From positions 186,001 through 250,000 of the forward strand of contig NW_024881831.1 of NCBI RefSeq assembly GCF_019059575.1: a DNA stretch of 64,000 bases. The letters run 5' to 3'. The number at the start of each line of letters is the position of its first letter. Position 1 is the stretch's first letter. The DNA comes from Amphibalanus amphitrite (Eukaryota; Arthropoda; Thecostraca; Balanomorpha; Balanidae). The notes under the pieces were generated by a model. That model was not told the DNA's origin. It worked only from the letters and a program-made list of their open reading frames with translations, and ran no database searches. A program made the position numbers and the translations under genes. Positions 24,401 to 37,436 of this stretch are shown here, piece by piece.

Positions 24401-26310
24401 GCGAGTGTGCACGAGCACGAGCTGTCGGGCAGGAGTCGGCGTGGTACCAGGATGCAGCGTGTTGCACCCGTGTGGTGAGGCGGATGCACAGTGGCAGCGG
24501 CTGTCTTCTGATCGCGCGACGGTGAAATTGAATGTGAATTGTAAAAGTGGCTACCGATTACAGTTCATATATGACACGATGAGAGTCGAGTTGACATTAA
24601 AGATTTCCCGAGATGAGCAATATCTCGAGAAAATGTCACAGATAAGTGGCACATTGATTTTCCTCACATCTACTTCATTCTGCATCAATAGAACTATCTG
24701 GCAGACTTATTCCCAACAAAACCACGCCCATAATATGCACCAAGCATCGTCCTTTCAGCGTCATCTGACCGCCCACATTCCCCGCACCGTCCACCACAAG
24801 ACGTGATGCTCCTACATCGTCCAATGAGTACTCAGAAGACGTAACGTCTCCGCCGTCCATTCAACATCCAGAGGACGTGACGTCTCCGCCGTTCTAACGT
24901 CCACGGACGTGACGTCCACGCTCCGAGTGGCGTTCAGTATCACCACAGACGCCGTCATTGGACACTGGCTAACGAATGACGCGGACGTGCGCCTCCGAAT
25001 TATAGCTGCCGCACGAGCTAGGGGCGGTCGTTGGGCCGCGGAAAGCCGCCGCCGCCGTCTCTGGCATTGCCGTTGTGTGTCGCCGTCGCCTCTGAGGGGC
25101 CTGTTGCTCAGGTCTAACGCACTTCCGCACACAGGGAGACTGGTGATGAAACGGGGAGATATGGGGAATGAAGGAAAAAAGTGAAATGAAATGGAAAAGG
25201 TTTGGCGTCAGCCATTAGCGGATGCTGAGTTAGTATAGCTTCCTGCTTTTCTCAGCACGCAACCATGATGGCATTGCATATTGCATTTCCCGGCCTCTAA
25301 GTATCTCTTTTCCCCGCCCTCTTTCTTTACCTTCTAAATCCTCGAGTCCCCTTCTCTCTCTCTCTCCTTCTCTCCCTTTTCTCACTCCTCTCTACGTATA
25401 TACGACCGCGGCCTGAGAGCGTTGTAATTTGCAGTCGACGCGTCGGCATTTGGCCCAGCTCAGTAAACACCAGCCACGGCCCGAGACGACCAGGAATGTC
25501 ACCTGCTGCGCTCCGCCCCTCTTCTTCCGCAACTGCCCCTCTTTCTGCAGCTCTGCTCTGCCTTTTGAGCCAGCTCGCCGAGCGCGAAACTCATCTCACT
25601 CGGATCGCGGCATTGAGCTCGTATCGTCTGGCTTGCACGGCGCAGCAAAACGCACGATGCAACACGACGTAACGATGCAACACGATGTAACGACGCAACA
25701 CGTTGCTCTGAGTTGAACGACCGTTTGGCAGGTGGCACGTCGAATTGATTGTGCGCCTCGCGCGAGTAGCGCTCGCAGGCAGCTGTCGTCATCTCGTCTG
25801 GAGCTATCACCCCCCTCGCCTCCAGAGGGGGTCGGGGTGGGCCAGCCCCCCTCACCTCGAGTGGACTCATCTTTTCCATGCCCATGTCTCGTCTGCCGCC
25901 CGGAGCAGCGGCTGTGCCGCCGCCAGCATTGTATTGGGCTGGTCGGCATTTCCATAACAAAAGGTCATAGGGCCGACTTTCGCCGCCGAGAATATGACCA
26001 GCATATTGCGCCGACGACGGACGCTGCGGTCGCTCAACAATGCCCACTACAAGGCACCGTTGGCCAACATAGTGTGGGCACGACCTCGCCGCAGCCGCGG
26101 CCACCAGACGTGAGCGGCGATAAATTAGAAACCGGAACAAAAGGCGCGTAGAACGGCGAACAAACGCCACTGTGCGTCGCTTGCCGATACATAACATATC
26201 AATCAATGATATCAGTCAATCGCTCTATAATCCCAATCTAGTCTTTTTCCAACCACATCACACTTTCACAACCTGTTACAGTGACCACTTCACACCGTGC
26301 TGTCTATGTA
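18416..26310. other. Long non-coding stretch with short tandem repeats
   Basis: No gene recognised in nearly 8 kb. A degenerate GACAGTG-rich array lies at about 18990-19390. Near 21556-21618 is a (GGAC)n tract. At 24232-24298 a 22-bp unit (CGTTCGGTGGTCTGTTGGCC plus GG) is repeated three times. At about 25665-25705 a unit near 17 bp (ATGCAACACGA-like) is repeated about three times. The 235-codon minus-strand frame at 25499-26206 shows no domain and overlaps that repeat, so I do not call it. Confidence 0.5.
24232..24298. repeat. 22-bp tandem repeat, three copies
   Basis: Three nearly perfect head-to-tail copies of a 22-bp unit beginning CGTTCGGTGGTCTG. Confidence 0.85.
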
Positions 26311-27667
26311 CAGGGTGTCTCAAAAGTTCGTTGACAGGTACCAGCCATGCTTTTTTGTCAATAATTCTGAATCAACAAGAAATTAACAGTCGAAATTTTG
26401 CATGGGCATTGGTGACAACCTTCCTCAAGCAGTCTCATTGTTTTCAAGTGCATTCGACCCTTCATGAGCTCACAAAAAGGGTTCACCTCTGACCATGAGT
26501 CAGGCACGAAAATGTAGGCTGCAAAGTCGGGTATGTTGTGAAACTCTCTGTTTCAGGAGTAATGGGAATGGTTAAGTCGGAAATGACACATGGCTAAGTG
26601 TCGGCGAGGATGAGTGCAACATGATGATCATCTCATAAAAACGGTGGCTAAAATTTTTGAAGGACGAAACCATGCGAGACTAACGGCGTTTTGAACGACC
26701 CTCGCACGACAGCAGACTCGTGTTCCGGAAAGCAGCTGAAAATGCGGTCATAACTATTGAAAACTGGCAAGAAGCTCACAGACAGAGGTTACCCATTTTC
26801 AAAAAGTGCAGGTCATCGTAAAATAAAGACAAATTATGATTTAAAATTGTTTATAATATCTATAACGCTAATTTTTGGGGACAATAACACAAAAATCGTC
26901 AATGCCAAGGACACCTGACCCTCCAAAAGTGTCAGTTATTGTCAAATTTTATCTAACGAAGCTTCAAGAGGCAGATCTGCAGCGAATAATTTTCTTTTAA
27001 ACACAAAATCCCGATAAAACCACACGATGGACAGGTTTGGGCCGTTTACAAAGCAGAACATCTCCCGAGGAAACACTCCGCAACCGAGCGAAGGTCTTGG
27101 CATGGGGAATGACGAGCGCTTGGAATTTGCAAAATTTGCACAATGTGTCTGAGAAGCAGACGTCCGACACATTCTGCTACCATATGATGCGAAAAATTTA
27201 CTCCTGGCACTTCCCGTTTGTTCAGGACTGGGGTCGTTTTGAAAAGGAAAATGACGCATGGGATGTCGGCGCCAGTCATTCATGAAGGAGTTAGCGCCAG
27301 AGAATGCCTACAAAATACTCATGAATGGTGTCGATGCAAGCTGTCGGCTTTCAGGGAAAAGCAGATGTTGCCGGGGAGCTAGTCAAAACTAAATCCGACG
27401 CAGAAACTGCAGGGAATTCCCCTGCAAGAGCTTTAAAGCTGGTAACCTTTTATCAGCCTCCGGCAGCTGACGGAACAACAAAAATCGGTATGGGCAAATA
27501 TTTTTGGAGATGCAGCAAAGGGGTTGGTTTCCAACCTTCTTAATCAGTTGTCAAAGCATGCATATTTGTCTAGTGTACACACAGACACCAAAACCTTATA
27601 CTTTTGGCCGGTTCTTATATGCTTTATTGGCATGGGAAATGTGTAAACGAACTTTTGAGACACCCTG
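26311..27667. mobile_element. 1.36-kb TIR element, TA target (mariner-like size)
   Basis: Inverted ends CAGGGTGTCTCAAAAGTTCG on the left and its reverse complement on the right (27648-27667). TA flanks both sides (26309-26310 and 27668-27669). Length and a TA target suit the Tc1/mariner group, but no transposase motif is seen in any frame. Frames of 113 aa (minus, 26942-27283) and 82 aa (plus, 27037-27285) inside it overlap each other and are not recognised. It is an old or non-autonomous copy. Confidence 0.78.
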
Positions 27668-27669
27668 TA

Positions 27670-30600
27670 TATGTAGTCTCACCGTGCATTAACCCCCCCC
27701 CCCCCCTGCTGCGCGGTGCGGACACCACTCGGGCCCGGAGTCCGCACACAGCCCGCCGTTCGGACACAGCCCGGTGTTCGGAGTTCGACCACGGACCGGC
27801 CGTCGACCACGCTGTGCTGACGAGTATGTCCACTCGTACCGCCGCTGACGGGCCGGCCGAGCTGACTTCATACATAAATCAGAAGCGCCTCCCGGCCGGC
27901 TGCGTCCGCGCGCGTCCGCAGCCCGGTCGCGGTCGGCCGGTCCCGGCCCGCTCCGCCGAGCGCCGCTCACAGCGCTACGCGCGGACGAGTTCGATTATTT
28001 ATTTACCCGAGGTGACTTTCCGTGAAAGGTGCGAATAATTCACGCAGTTTTGACGGAAGGAGTTGCATTCGTGGAAAAGATAAAAAAGAAAATAGGATGA
28101 TGATCGACGGGGAAAGACGGTAGTAAGCTGGGAGCATCATATTTGTAGTAATTACGGAGCTTACCCAGCGGATTCATTAGTGTTGATAAATTAACCACGG
28201 CTGCTATAGCCGCTGGTAAGCAATAAGCAAACAAACCGACCCTCATTAGTAGACATAATTCTGGCTACAAGCTAACCAAAGCCGTGGCAAGACTGCAGCG
28301 AGTTGCTAGGTAGCAGTGCATCATCTCCAACAGAGCAGGCCGAAACCTCGGTGAAGATCTGCTCTCAGCTGAATGAAACCAATAGACTACAGCCAACCAT
28401 CCCGTAGACAGGTCGTTCAATGCGCTCGCACTCCATAGTTTGCCCACATCGTCCATAGTTTGCCCACATCGTCCACTTCATAGACCGTTGTCCACCGGTC
28501 TGTCCACCGGTCGTCCAGCGGAAGTGGCGCGTTCCCACGGCGCACGGTTCAGTCCTGTTACGCTCGGCGAGCCCTTCCTCCATCGCCATTAAACGCACCC
28601 CTCGCGAGCCTGGAGGTCGCCATGGCTGTTCATGAGTCAGAGCCGGTCTGAATAATGCACGACGCTGTCGCGGCGGCGGCGGCGGCGGCGCCTGCACGGT
28701 GCACGGGTTTTGTACCGCTCCATACATCACAGGGCGCACGCGGTGGCGCGCACTGTGGCCCGACCGTGAGTCGACCGTGAGGCGCCCCTGCCGTGCGCCC
28801 GGACCAACCAACCGCAGCGGCGCGCCCGCCATTGTGCATTGTCCGCGCACCGCGGCCGAGAGACATACGTGCTCGCTGCGTTTCCAGCGCGTGACCGGCC
28901 ACTGGAAAAAGCGGCAGGTAGGAGGAAAAAAGTCCGTTTCGGTCGGTGTTCTGCTGTCAAATAAGCAGCTGACTTACAGCCACAGTCACAGCTGCAGTTA
29001 CAAGCCTCAAGCTGCGGTAGTGGTCAGCCAATGTCACACCGTCAAAGTGACGCGTAAAGAAGATCGCTTTGCGGTATTTCATTGGCTGAAACTTGTCAGC
29101 ATTAGCGCTGTAGCCCATTGTATGTTGGAGGTTTGAACAGAGTGCTGACAACATGTGTCGACGCGCCGACCTACCGTGCTTTCAAACTGGCAGTAAGGGA
29201 ATGCATCACCTAGTCATGTGCTCAGGCTTAGCTCATCCCACTTATCATGTTTTTATCGCAGTATATGTTTTATCGTGTGTAATGTGGCATTATGTGTATG
29301 TACAACTTGTCGATATTTTAGCGTCACTGCTTTTACAACATGTATGACGGGAGACTCGAATAGCCACGGTGTGGATGGTCTCAACAATACACGAAACGAA
29401 ACGAAAAAAATCCCAGTCACTCTTGGCAGACAGCGCCGTACGGATCTGACGTCCGAACGCCCGTTGTACTCATTTTCTTCATAGAAATATGCATTGAATG
29501 TCATCAAACATAAGGAAGATAGTTAAATGAATTGCCTCAAGTGCACGCCAGGATAAATACGCTCAAGCATAGCTATCATTAACAGCTCAAATTCGGACAT
29601 CTACAAATAAGTGACGGCAGGGAAATCACGGACACTGCAGATAACCAAGGATAAATACATTAAACTGCACTCCACAAAAAGCAGCGGCCAAACGAACAGG
29701 TCCGGTCCAGATGAACCCGGACTTTCCATCGGATGGCACTGACCTTGTGGCTGGAACTTTTCCATGTTGCATAGTTAGATGCATTATCTTCACAGAATGG
29801 TCATTAACTCCCAAAGGTAATTCGGATGGGAGCTCGTCCTATCTCTGCAAGACGCTGCTACGGTGTAGAAACGGTGTCTATTGTAGTGTGTTTCTCGCCT
29901 GCAAACACCATCATGATGCCGTACACAGGAGCCGAAAACAGCTCTCATCAGCAAAGAAAGCTGTTATGCCAACGGAAAATAAGGCTACTCAGGACAAACT
30001 TCGCCGATTGGACAAATATATATCGAAAACAAGGCTCGCGCTTAACGATGAAACCTAAATAAGACGAAGCTCTTAATTACGAGATAAGGTGATAATATGA
30101 GGTGATCATGCCCTGGCAATGGTTCTTGCGCAGCCTGATCTGCCACCAATGCACATTCCAAGTCCGTTTACTTCCTAGGAAGCATTTCATTTGCATACTG
30201 ATAGACTGAGTCCTCTGCTCAGCACCATGAGGGTATTCAAGGATAATGCCCAGGCTCATTATAAACCACTAATGGCCGGCAGTTTACACCTAGCTTTATA
30301 TACCGCGCTCCGGCAAAATGTGCTGAAAAATTACACATCAAATGACTGCGCAAATATGTGCACACTGCACAGCATTGTGCTTATCTTACTCACGTTGCAC
30401 AGCTACGAATTTCAAAACATTGCAGTCTAAAACACTCCTGATTGACCTTAAACCGCTGCACGATCGCATTTAGAGCGATTCGCAAGCTCATCTGTCAGCA
30501 CCCACAGAAAAACTCTCGTCCATCTGAGCGAGTCAGACAGGATCATCAGCCATCTCAGGAGCGGAATCCACTCTGCAATGCGGATCCGGCGATTATGCTA

Positions 30601-33600
30601 CCCTCCCGGAGCCGGCAGTGATCCTTCAGCAGAGCAGTCTGTTGCTCTGCTGACAGACACGCTAACAGTAGACACGTGACTGCAAACCAGCTCTGAGGTG
30701 AATGCAAATCACAACGCCGCTCGAAGGACTGCCAGCGTTGCTCTATTCCTCCCTTTCCGTCTCCCAACAGGCTAGATAAATTTGGGTTCGGATGACACAC
30801 CTCTTTATTCATGCTCGTAAATCACGCTATCGATGAAGGTTTATTTACAATCGTTTTGCTCCAACTGTTGGCAGCTCCATCCCACCATCGGCTGTTGGCA
30901 CAACCGGCAGCATAGCTGATATCTTTCTGTTGTCGCGTTGGAGTCCTTAGTGAGTGCAGGCTACGTTTAACTGCTCGCGTTAAGCTCACCGGAATCGATT
31001 TCGGCCAACACTTCCTTCAGCTTACAACAGCAGCATAAAATGCAGCGAAAGCCCAAAACTGGGCCATACGCTTTCTGTTCTATCTGAAAACTTCCCCGGC
31101 TTATCACTATCGCCAATACCCTAACCAAACGCCACAAAATCCCAGCAAACCACCGCGTCCAGTTCGCCAGTGAAAGTGAGGGATCGAGCGCGAAATTCCA
31201 CCGTCACATGACTGATGCGCACTTTGACCTCCGAGACTCCGGCGCGGCGGTCTCCGACCGGCGGCGACCTCAACTCTCTACAGACACCGGTCCGGCTGCA
31301 TTTCAAAACATCACGCCAGCCGGGCGGCGACCGGTCACGAGCCTACCAACACCGTGACGTCACGATCAGTGAAACTGGCTCACGATTCAGCGCCGTGTGC
31401 ACGCCCTGCGTTCTTACAGAGCTCCACGTCAGCCATACAAACACAACACGGTAGTGAGGTTTAATCGTAAGATCGCTGTGTTCTACTCACTGCGCATCGT
31501 GAGCTTTCAATCACGAGCTGAAGGTCGGGATAACCGCTCACGGAAGCAGGAAATCAGATCACGGTGAGGCAAAACAAAGGCTAAAGTCGGACACTATCAA
31601 TGATCTACTTAGTACTTCCCGGGACAAAGGCAGGCTATCGTGGCGAAACGGCTTAGCAGAATGCAAGAAGACTGCATTGTGTACAATAAGATTGTGCAGC
31701 GCGAAATCCAAGGCTACCCGTTCAATTTCAAGGTCTCAAAGCTACTAACAACACACAATTTTTCAAGATTATTTTGCGATTCAGGAGCTCACATATACCG
31801 TCTGTTCGTTATGGCTTTCGATCTCAGTGCCATAGATCTTACCCAGTCACTGTGGCTTGACCTTGTGCGCCAGTGAACCATCATGGCCGACAGAGCGAGG
31901 ATCCAGGGTCGGCCGGGTCACGCGGTCAGCGGGACGGCGTGGTCAGCCGGGGTCGGCAGAGATCACCGGGGTCAGCGCGAGGTCAGATTGACGTCACCGC
32001 GCGGTGCAGCTGATGGGTCGGAGGGCGACCCGCCGCGTCCGCCACCGCCCACTCTCGCCACGGGGCAAATCAGCGTGAACAAGACAAACGACGACACGCC
32101 TCGGGCGGAGACCGTTCAGGGGCGCGCTCAGGCACGGGGGAGGGGAGGTGAGGGGCAGTGGCGTGTTCAGGCGCGGGGGAGGGGAGGTGACGGGTAGGGG
32201 CGGACGCAGCACGGGAGGAGGAACGGTAGCAATGAGCCGTCTACAGGTAGCACAATAAATTTAGGCACAAGCGACTTACATCAAAATCTGATTCAGCGGA
32301 AGATAAATTCGAGCGTCTTCACGTCTGACGTTCATCAGTTGGCAAACATTTTCAGCAGCAGAAGCATGCATACTCATTGTCTTTCTCCTTCCCAGTCCAT
32401 CCCTCCCCGTCCCACCGTGTCTCGTCCCATTCTGTACTGTACCGTTCATTCCCACCGTGTCTAATCGCATCCCATCCCATCCCATCCCACCGTGTCCCAT
32501 CCCATCCTGTCCCATCTCATCCCATCCCGCACCATTCCCTCGCCCCATGTCCCGTGACCTGACAAGTGGTGGCTGCGGCCCCGGCGCCGTCAATGACGGC
32601 AGTGGATCGATCAGCGGACGGGGAGCGGCGGCGCCTATATTGACAGAGGACGCGGTGCGGTGACACGGCGGCACACAGACCGCTGCGGGTGGCTGACCTC
32701 TGTGACCCCGGCGACCCCGGACCGTGACCCGGCGTAAAGCTAAACAGACGCCGGTCTATTGAAAATGCTGCCAACACGAGATGAGATTTGTGGCGTGCGG
32801 TGGCAAACGCAGGCATATGTTCGGTTTTGGAATAAACTGAACTGAATAACATGTTCGCACAAATAGAGAAAAAAATGTTGCATATCCGAAGGAAATAACA
32901 TAAGTCAAAACACGCCTTCTTTTATGCATAAGCACTTACATAATATCTTGGCCCACATGCGCAGTAAACGAAAGGCAAGCATACAAACAAATGAAAAATG
33001 ACAATAACTAGTAAGCGAACGGAGGTAGGCACCGGCGTTACACCGACGCCAGGTTTCTGATTGATCGAATCGCACGCAATGGTGATTGCAGCACACGGAG
33101 GCTGATGACGTCACTGGCTTTAAAATAGACACAGCTCGCGCGGTCCGTAAGCGGATAGCGCCGCACGTAGGTCATGTCCTGTCACGCTATCAAATCATCA
33201 GGATTTTCAGGGAAGCTTGAACAAAACGCAATATTTCGGATTAGTTATTCTATGAAGGCTATGGAGTGCATAACCGCAGTCACGTGCTATCATAAACAGT
33301 CTCAAGCCTACTACCTATCTGGAAGTATAATTAATGCACTTGTTCACTTTTGAATAAAATCTATTGATATGTCACCGAAAATAAATGAACTATTTAAATA
33401 AACGCTCCCAAAGATGTTATCCAGCCTCACTTAACAGTGAGATATCAATAATTATTCAAGAAAATAAAAGGAAAATTCGACACATCTTTTTTCCAAAGAG
33501 GCTGGCAAGAGAGGCAGAACCAGTGAACGGTGGCCCTCATACCTAAGACACATTGGATCCCCCTACTGACCATCATGGGGCCCAGCGGGACGCAACTCGC

Positions 33601-35140
33601 TCCCATCAATGCCATAAATCGACACGGTCACAGAACCGGTGACACGGTAGGAAAAACACCTTCACACTCTCTGAGAGCGGCGGGTTCGGACGACCGCGAT
33701 TGTGATCCTCTAAAAACCAGCGGAGGTCGATCTGGCGGGCTGCAGGGAAGGAGAAGAGACACAGCTAGAGGTCGCCACAGCTAAACGTGTATAAGGAATG
33801 GAAGGAAAGGGACAATGTTTGGATGTATGCAAATGCATGCACCTGCAGAGTTTGCAAAGATGTGTATGTACAAGTACAGGAAACCAAGAGACAATGCGAG
33901 AAGGAGTGGCGAATCGGAACGATTATACGTAAGCGAAGAATGTCATGGAAAGTGAAGGGTCAACGACGGCGACGGTAACGGCTGACCTCAGCACAGTCTA
34001 GTGGGGCGATGAAAACGCCAGCGATGTCACAACCGACCTGGACTGGCCGTATAGCGTCAGACCGATACTAATGATAACGAGTGGTAAATTGTCAAACAAG
34101 TGGAAGATGAGCACAGTCGTGCAATGTCTCATTATTCAACTATTCACATTATGGACAAGCCTTTACAATATTTTAAATCTATTGTACGATTTATTTCCAC
34201 GGCCTTGTTCACGATGCATGACAAACATCACGAACTGTGTCACGAAAGCGTCTACATATGTCCAAATGGATGACGTCCTTCATGTCCGTCCGCTTCTAAC
34301 ATACATGGCGCCGTCAGTCACGAGCATCTAAAACGGACCACCAGCCTTCCTCACGGAACCTTGCGGATCAGTCACGGCATCGCTAAAGGCATGCTTAACA
34401 TAGTCCAACTTTCAGACTTATCCAACACCCGACAGCATTGTCCCGTACTTAACAAGTCACGAGCTGGGACCAGAGAGACAGAGGAGCATCGCTCCGCGAA
34501 TGCCCACATGACTAAATGTCACCGGTGTTCGCCGGCCAGCATGGTCGGGTCCGGGACCATTTCGAAATCGTCCGTCAGTTCAAGTTAATTTCATTTTCAC
34601 GCGCGCGTTAGCCAAGCGCGGCTGAACTCGAGAGCTACGGGTGCAGATTTCACAAATTGAATGCATAATAGAGTGGTGCGATGGGCCAGACTCGGGCCGT
34701 ATTTCGACGCCGCAGAGAGGCTATAGTCGACGCACAGTCCATTTAGGCTCCATAGGGAGGAGGAACACTTCGAGGGCATAAACAAACGTTAAGCCTTACC
34801 AAATATAAAATTATGTTGAAAAAATATGTTGAATTACATATGAATTTCATAGCAACTATATTGGTGTGGGTTTAAACAATGCTCAGCCTCTAAAGGATAT
34901 GACTTATACTATTTGGGGCATGCACATTTCTGCATTATTTATCGCCTTCGTTTCACAGTTTCAGCGATAGCCTTGTTGTATTATGCACACAAAGCAGCAA
35001 AATATGACCTACCTTCATTGAGCCTCTACATCAGCTCATCTAAGACGGCCTCATGCATTATAGACAAAATGGAGTGTGTGACCAGTAGAACAGAATCAAT
35101 GCTTTCCCGATTAAGTACGTAATAGTCCCCAAAACATCGT
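27670..35140. other. Long non-coding stretch, no gene recognised
   Basis: I recognise no gene or delimited transposon. A C-run lies at about 27692-27706. A CGG run lies at about 28671-28689. A 21-bp unit is doubled at 28433-28475. A CATCC-type pentanucleotide array lies at 32466-32535. AT-rich stretches at 33180-33480 and 34790-34900 look like ordinary intergenic DNA. A host gene with short exons could be hidden here. Confidence 0.45.
32466..32535. repeat. (CATCC)n pentanucleotide array
   Basis: Repeated CATCC/CCCAT units broken by occasional CACCGTGTC segments. Diverged units extend left to about 32390. Confidence 0.9.
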
Positions 35141-35144
35141 TTAA

Positions 35145-36218
35145 AGGTAGTGTGCCAGCTTTCCTGGACCGTATGGAGTTAATGGCCCAGATAAGGAGAA
35201 CCGGATTTTTAGAACTTATCCATACCTTCAAAACTCATGGAAACGTCTTAAATTCTTCAAATTTTGAGTACCCCAGTGCGAAATTCGCCCCGACGGGTTG
35301 TCGGTCGTACCCCAACCACATTTCACACCACTATGAACAATAAATGCACACACTGAAATCGCTATTACCGATATGCTCATCCAATCAAGTTTCGATAAAC
35401 CCGTTCACCATCATCTCCTGCGGTTTCGAACACGCCTGTTAGGTGGTGCGGTAGACCGCGCCCAAAGCCAGGGCCCCGGTAACGTGAGGTAGCCGAGTCG
35501 GGGCAGCGTGCGCTGACCCAAGCCGGGGCCGCGCGTCCTCCCAGTGTCATGTGATAGCCCGGGGCTGCCCGCGGGGATGCGGTAGACCGCGCCCAAAGCT
35601 GCGGCCCCGGCTTGGGTCAGCGCACGCTGCCCCGACTCGGCTACCTCACGTTACCGGGGCCCTGGCTTTGGGCGCGGCTTCTGCTCATACTTTGTGGTGC
35701 GGTGGTGGTGCGTCGGGCCGCGCGCTCTGACTTCGGCCAAGAAAAATGCGTCAGCTGATCATTGTCATTTCTGCCACTTGCGTGTGGTGAAATGGGGTCA
35801 TAACTTAAGAGACGGCTTTTTCATATCAATTATTTTACATAAAATCATATTTCAAACCATAAATAATGTTCGACAGCCAAATAAAAGAAACAATACCAAT
35901 ACAGGCTTACAGTTTAAGGCTCGACATTGTGTTGTCTACGATTAGACAGCTGATAACTCATTCCCGTACGTCGTAACTCTATAATGACCTTTGCTAGTAT
36001 TGTCACATGTGCGCCGCATTCGCGATTGTTGCCGACGCCTGTTTACAGGTCAGCCCACTACAGTTGTTATACATATCGAAAAACCGATAAATTTTTAGGC
36101 GAAAAAGGCACTATTTCAGGGCCATTTTTGATTTTTTTGCGATATTAGGTAAAAACAGAAGCTTCTTATCCTATAGGAAAAATAAAATGGGAAATCTTTC
36201 AAAGGTGGCACACTACCT
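35145..36218. mobile_element. piggyBac-like non-autonomous element, TTAA target
   Basis: 1074 bp flanked by TTAA at 35141-35144 and 36219-36222. The inverted ends are AGGTAGTGTGCCAGCTTT on the left and the reverse complement of AGGTAGTGTGCCACCTTT on the right, one mismatch in 18. A TTAA target is diagnostic of piggyBac-type transposition. No transposase is present. Inside, at 35456-35677, lies a GC-rich perfect inverted repeat that differs sharply in base composition from its host and may be a separate insertion. Confidence 0.85.
35456..35677. repeat. Perfect 77-bp inverted repeat, GC-rich
   Basis: Arms at 35456-35532 and 35601-35677 are exact reverse complements over all 77 bases, with a 68-bp loop. 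The loop ends with a second, direct copy of GCGGTAGACCGCGCCCAAAG, which also spans the left edge of the left arm. The sequence is over 65 percent GC in an otherwise AT-rich element. No coding frame is meaningful here. Confidence 0.95.
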
Positions 36219-36278
36219 TTAACGATGTTATTCAAACAACATGCGGCGACCTAACAGAACTAAGCAAGGACTACAAAG

Positions 36279-36794
36279 CAGGGCTGCGGAGTCGGAGTCG
36301 GAGTCGGAGTTGGAGTCGGTCGGAGTCGACAGTTCTGCCCGGAGTCGGAGTCGGAGTCGGAGTCGCCCAAATCTTACCGACTCCGACTCCGGAGTCAGAG
36401 TTAACGCTGCATGGCTCACCGTCATGCACTGCACCTGTTTGATTGACGATACTGCACTCGAAATTAGATTTTGTCGGTAATAGGTCATTTTTCTGTTTTG
36501 GACGAACGTTTTCAGCGAAAGAAACAGAAGGCGGTGAATGCCCCAGAACCTGCTTTTTAAATCTGCATGTTATTTTTAATGCATATTTGCAACGCAAGGC
36601 CTTTGGAATGCACATGGGATCGTTTCAGGCAAGATAAAATATCTCCATTCTGAACTTCAATATCATGATATGGGTATTCATAGAACCGTCCGGAGTCGGA
36701 GTTGGAGTCGGAGTCGGAGTCGGAGTCGATTTTTGAATCCGGAGTCGGAGTCGGAGTCGGAGTCACCCTAAAATCCATCGACTCCGCAGCCCTG
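36279..36794. mobile_element. Non-autonomous hAT-type element rich in GGAGTC
   Basis: 516 bp flanked by a perfect 8-bp duplication, CTACAAAG, at 36271-36278 and 36795-36802. The inverted ends are a perfect CAGGGCTGCGGAGTCG. Arrays of GGAGTC lie inside both ends: about 36285-36395 running as GGAGTC then CGACTCC, and again at 36690-36765. The middle, about 36400-36680, is unrelated and AT-rich. No transposase. It resembles the element at 10050 in layout and in the GAGTC core, but the ends differ after CAGGG. Confidence 0.93.
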
Positions 36795-37377
36795 CTACAA
36801 AGGCATCGATTCGAGACTGGACGATCAGAATCGGCCCTGCGGGAGCAATGACCAATCACGGCAGCGACATGTATGTAATCCACCTAATCCGACTGTGGTC
36901 AGTGATACGCCCACGTAGCTCGTTATTGGCCACAACAACGCTGCCTGTCGTTTGTTGCATGACAGACCAGCCCAAATCAATCCACCACCAATCCTATTCG
37001 AGCTTTAGCAGTGGTCACCTTCAGTAGTCGGTAATCCGTTCAGCTAAATCCTCACTCCACGCTGTATAAATCAAAACAATCTGCTGTGGAAGGATCTCCC
37101 CCACTTCCCTCCGCTCGATCTGCTTCCAATCGACGGACTCTGACGGACCTCCACCTCACTCCCAGCACTCGCGGCACTCACAGCACTCATGGCACTCGCG
37201 CTGGCACTCCCACGGGACCAATCGTAGGCCATCAGAGTCAGACATGGAGTGCCCAGAGTCGGAGATGGAGTGCCATTAGCACGGGCCGAGAGGCAGGTCC
37301 GGAGGCCGGGAGGGATTGGATCGACATGTTACCGCGGGCATGGACCGAGTTTTTAGTCTGTGGCAGCTGGGCAGAAA

Positions 37378-37436
37378 TCGCCACGCCATGTGTGGATCGC
37401 CCATGATCTTAAATACAATATAATACAATACAGCTG
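37378..37436 (+). repeat. Retroposon 3' tail, (AATAC)n type
   Basis: The segment from ATCGCCACGCCATGTGTGG onward, followed by GATCTTAAATACAATAT, closely matches the reverse complement of 63861-63914. Both end in AATAC repeats. A short shared 3' end plus a pentanucleotide tail is typical of 5'-truncated LINE or SINE copies. The parent family is not identified. Confidence 0.6.

Noticed and set aside
25499-26206. 235-codon minus-strand frame
   Set aside because: No domain, GC-rich context, overlapping open frames on the other strand, and repeated RVASL-like peptides that come from a DNA tandem repeat.
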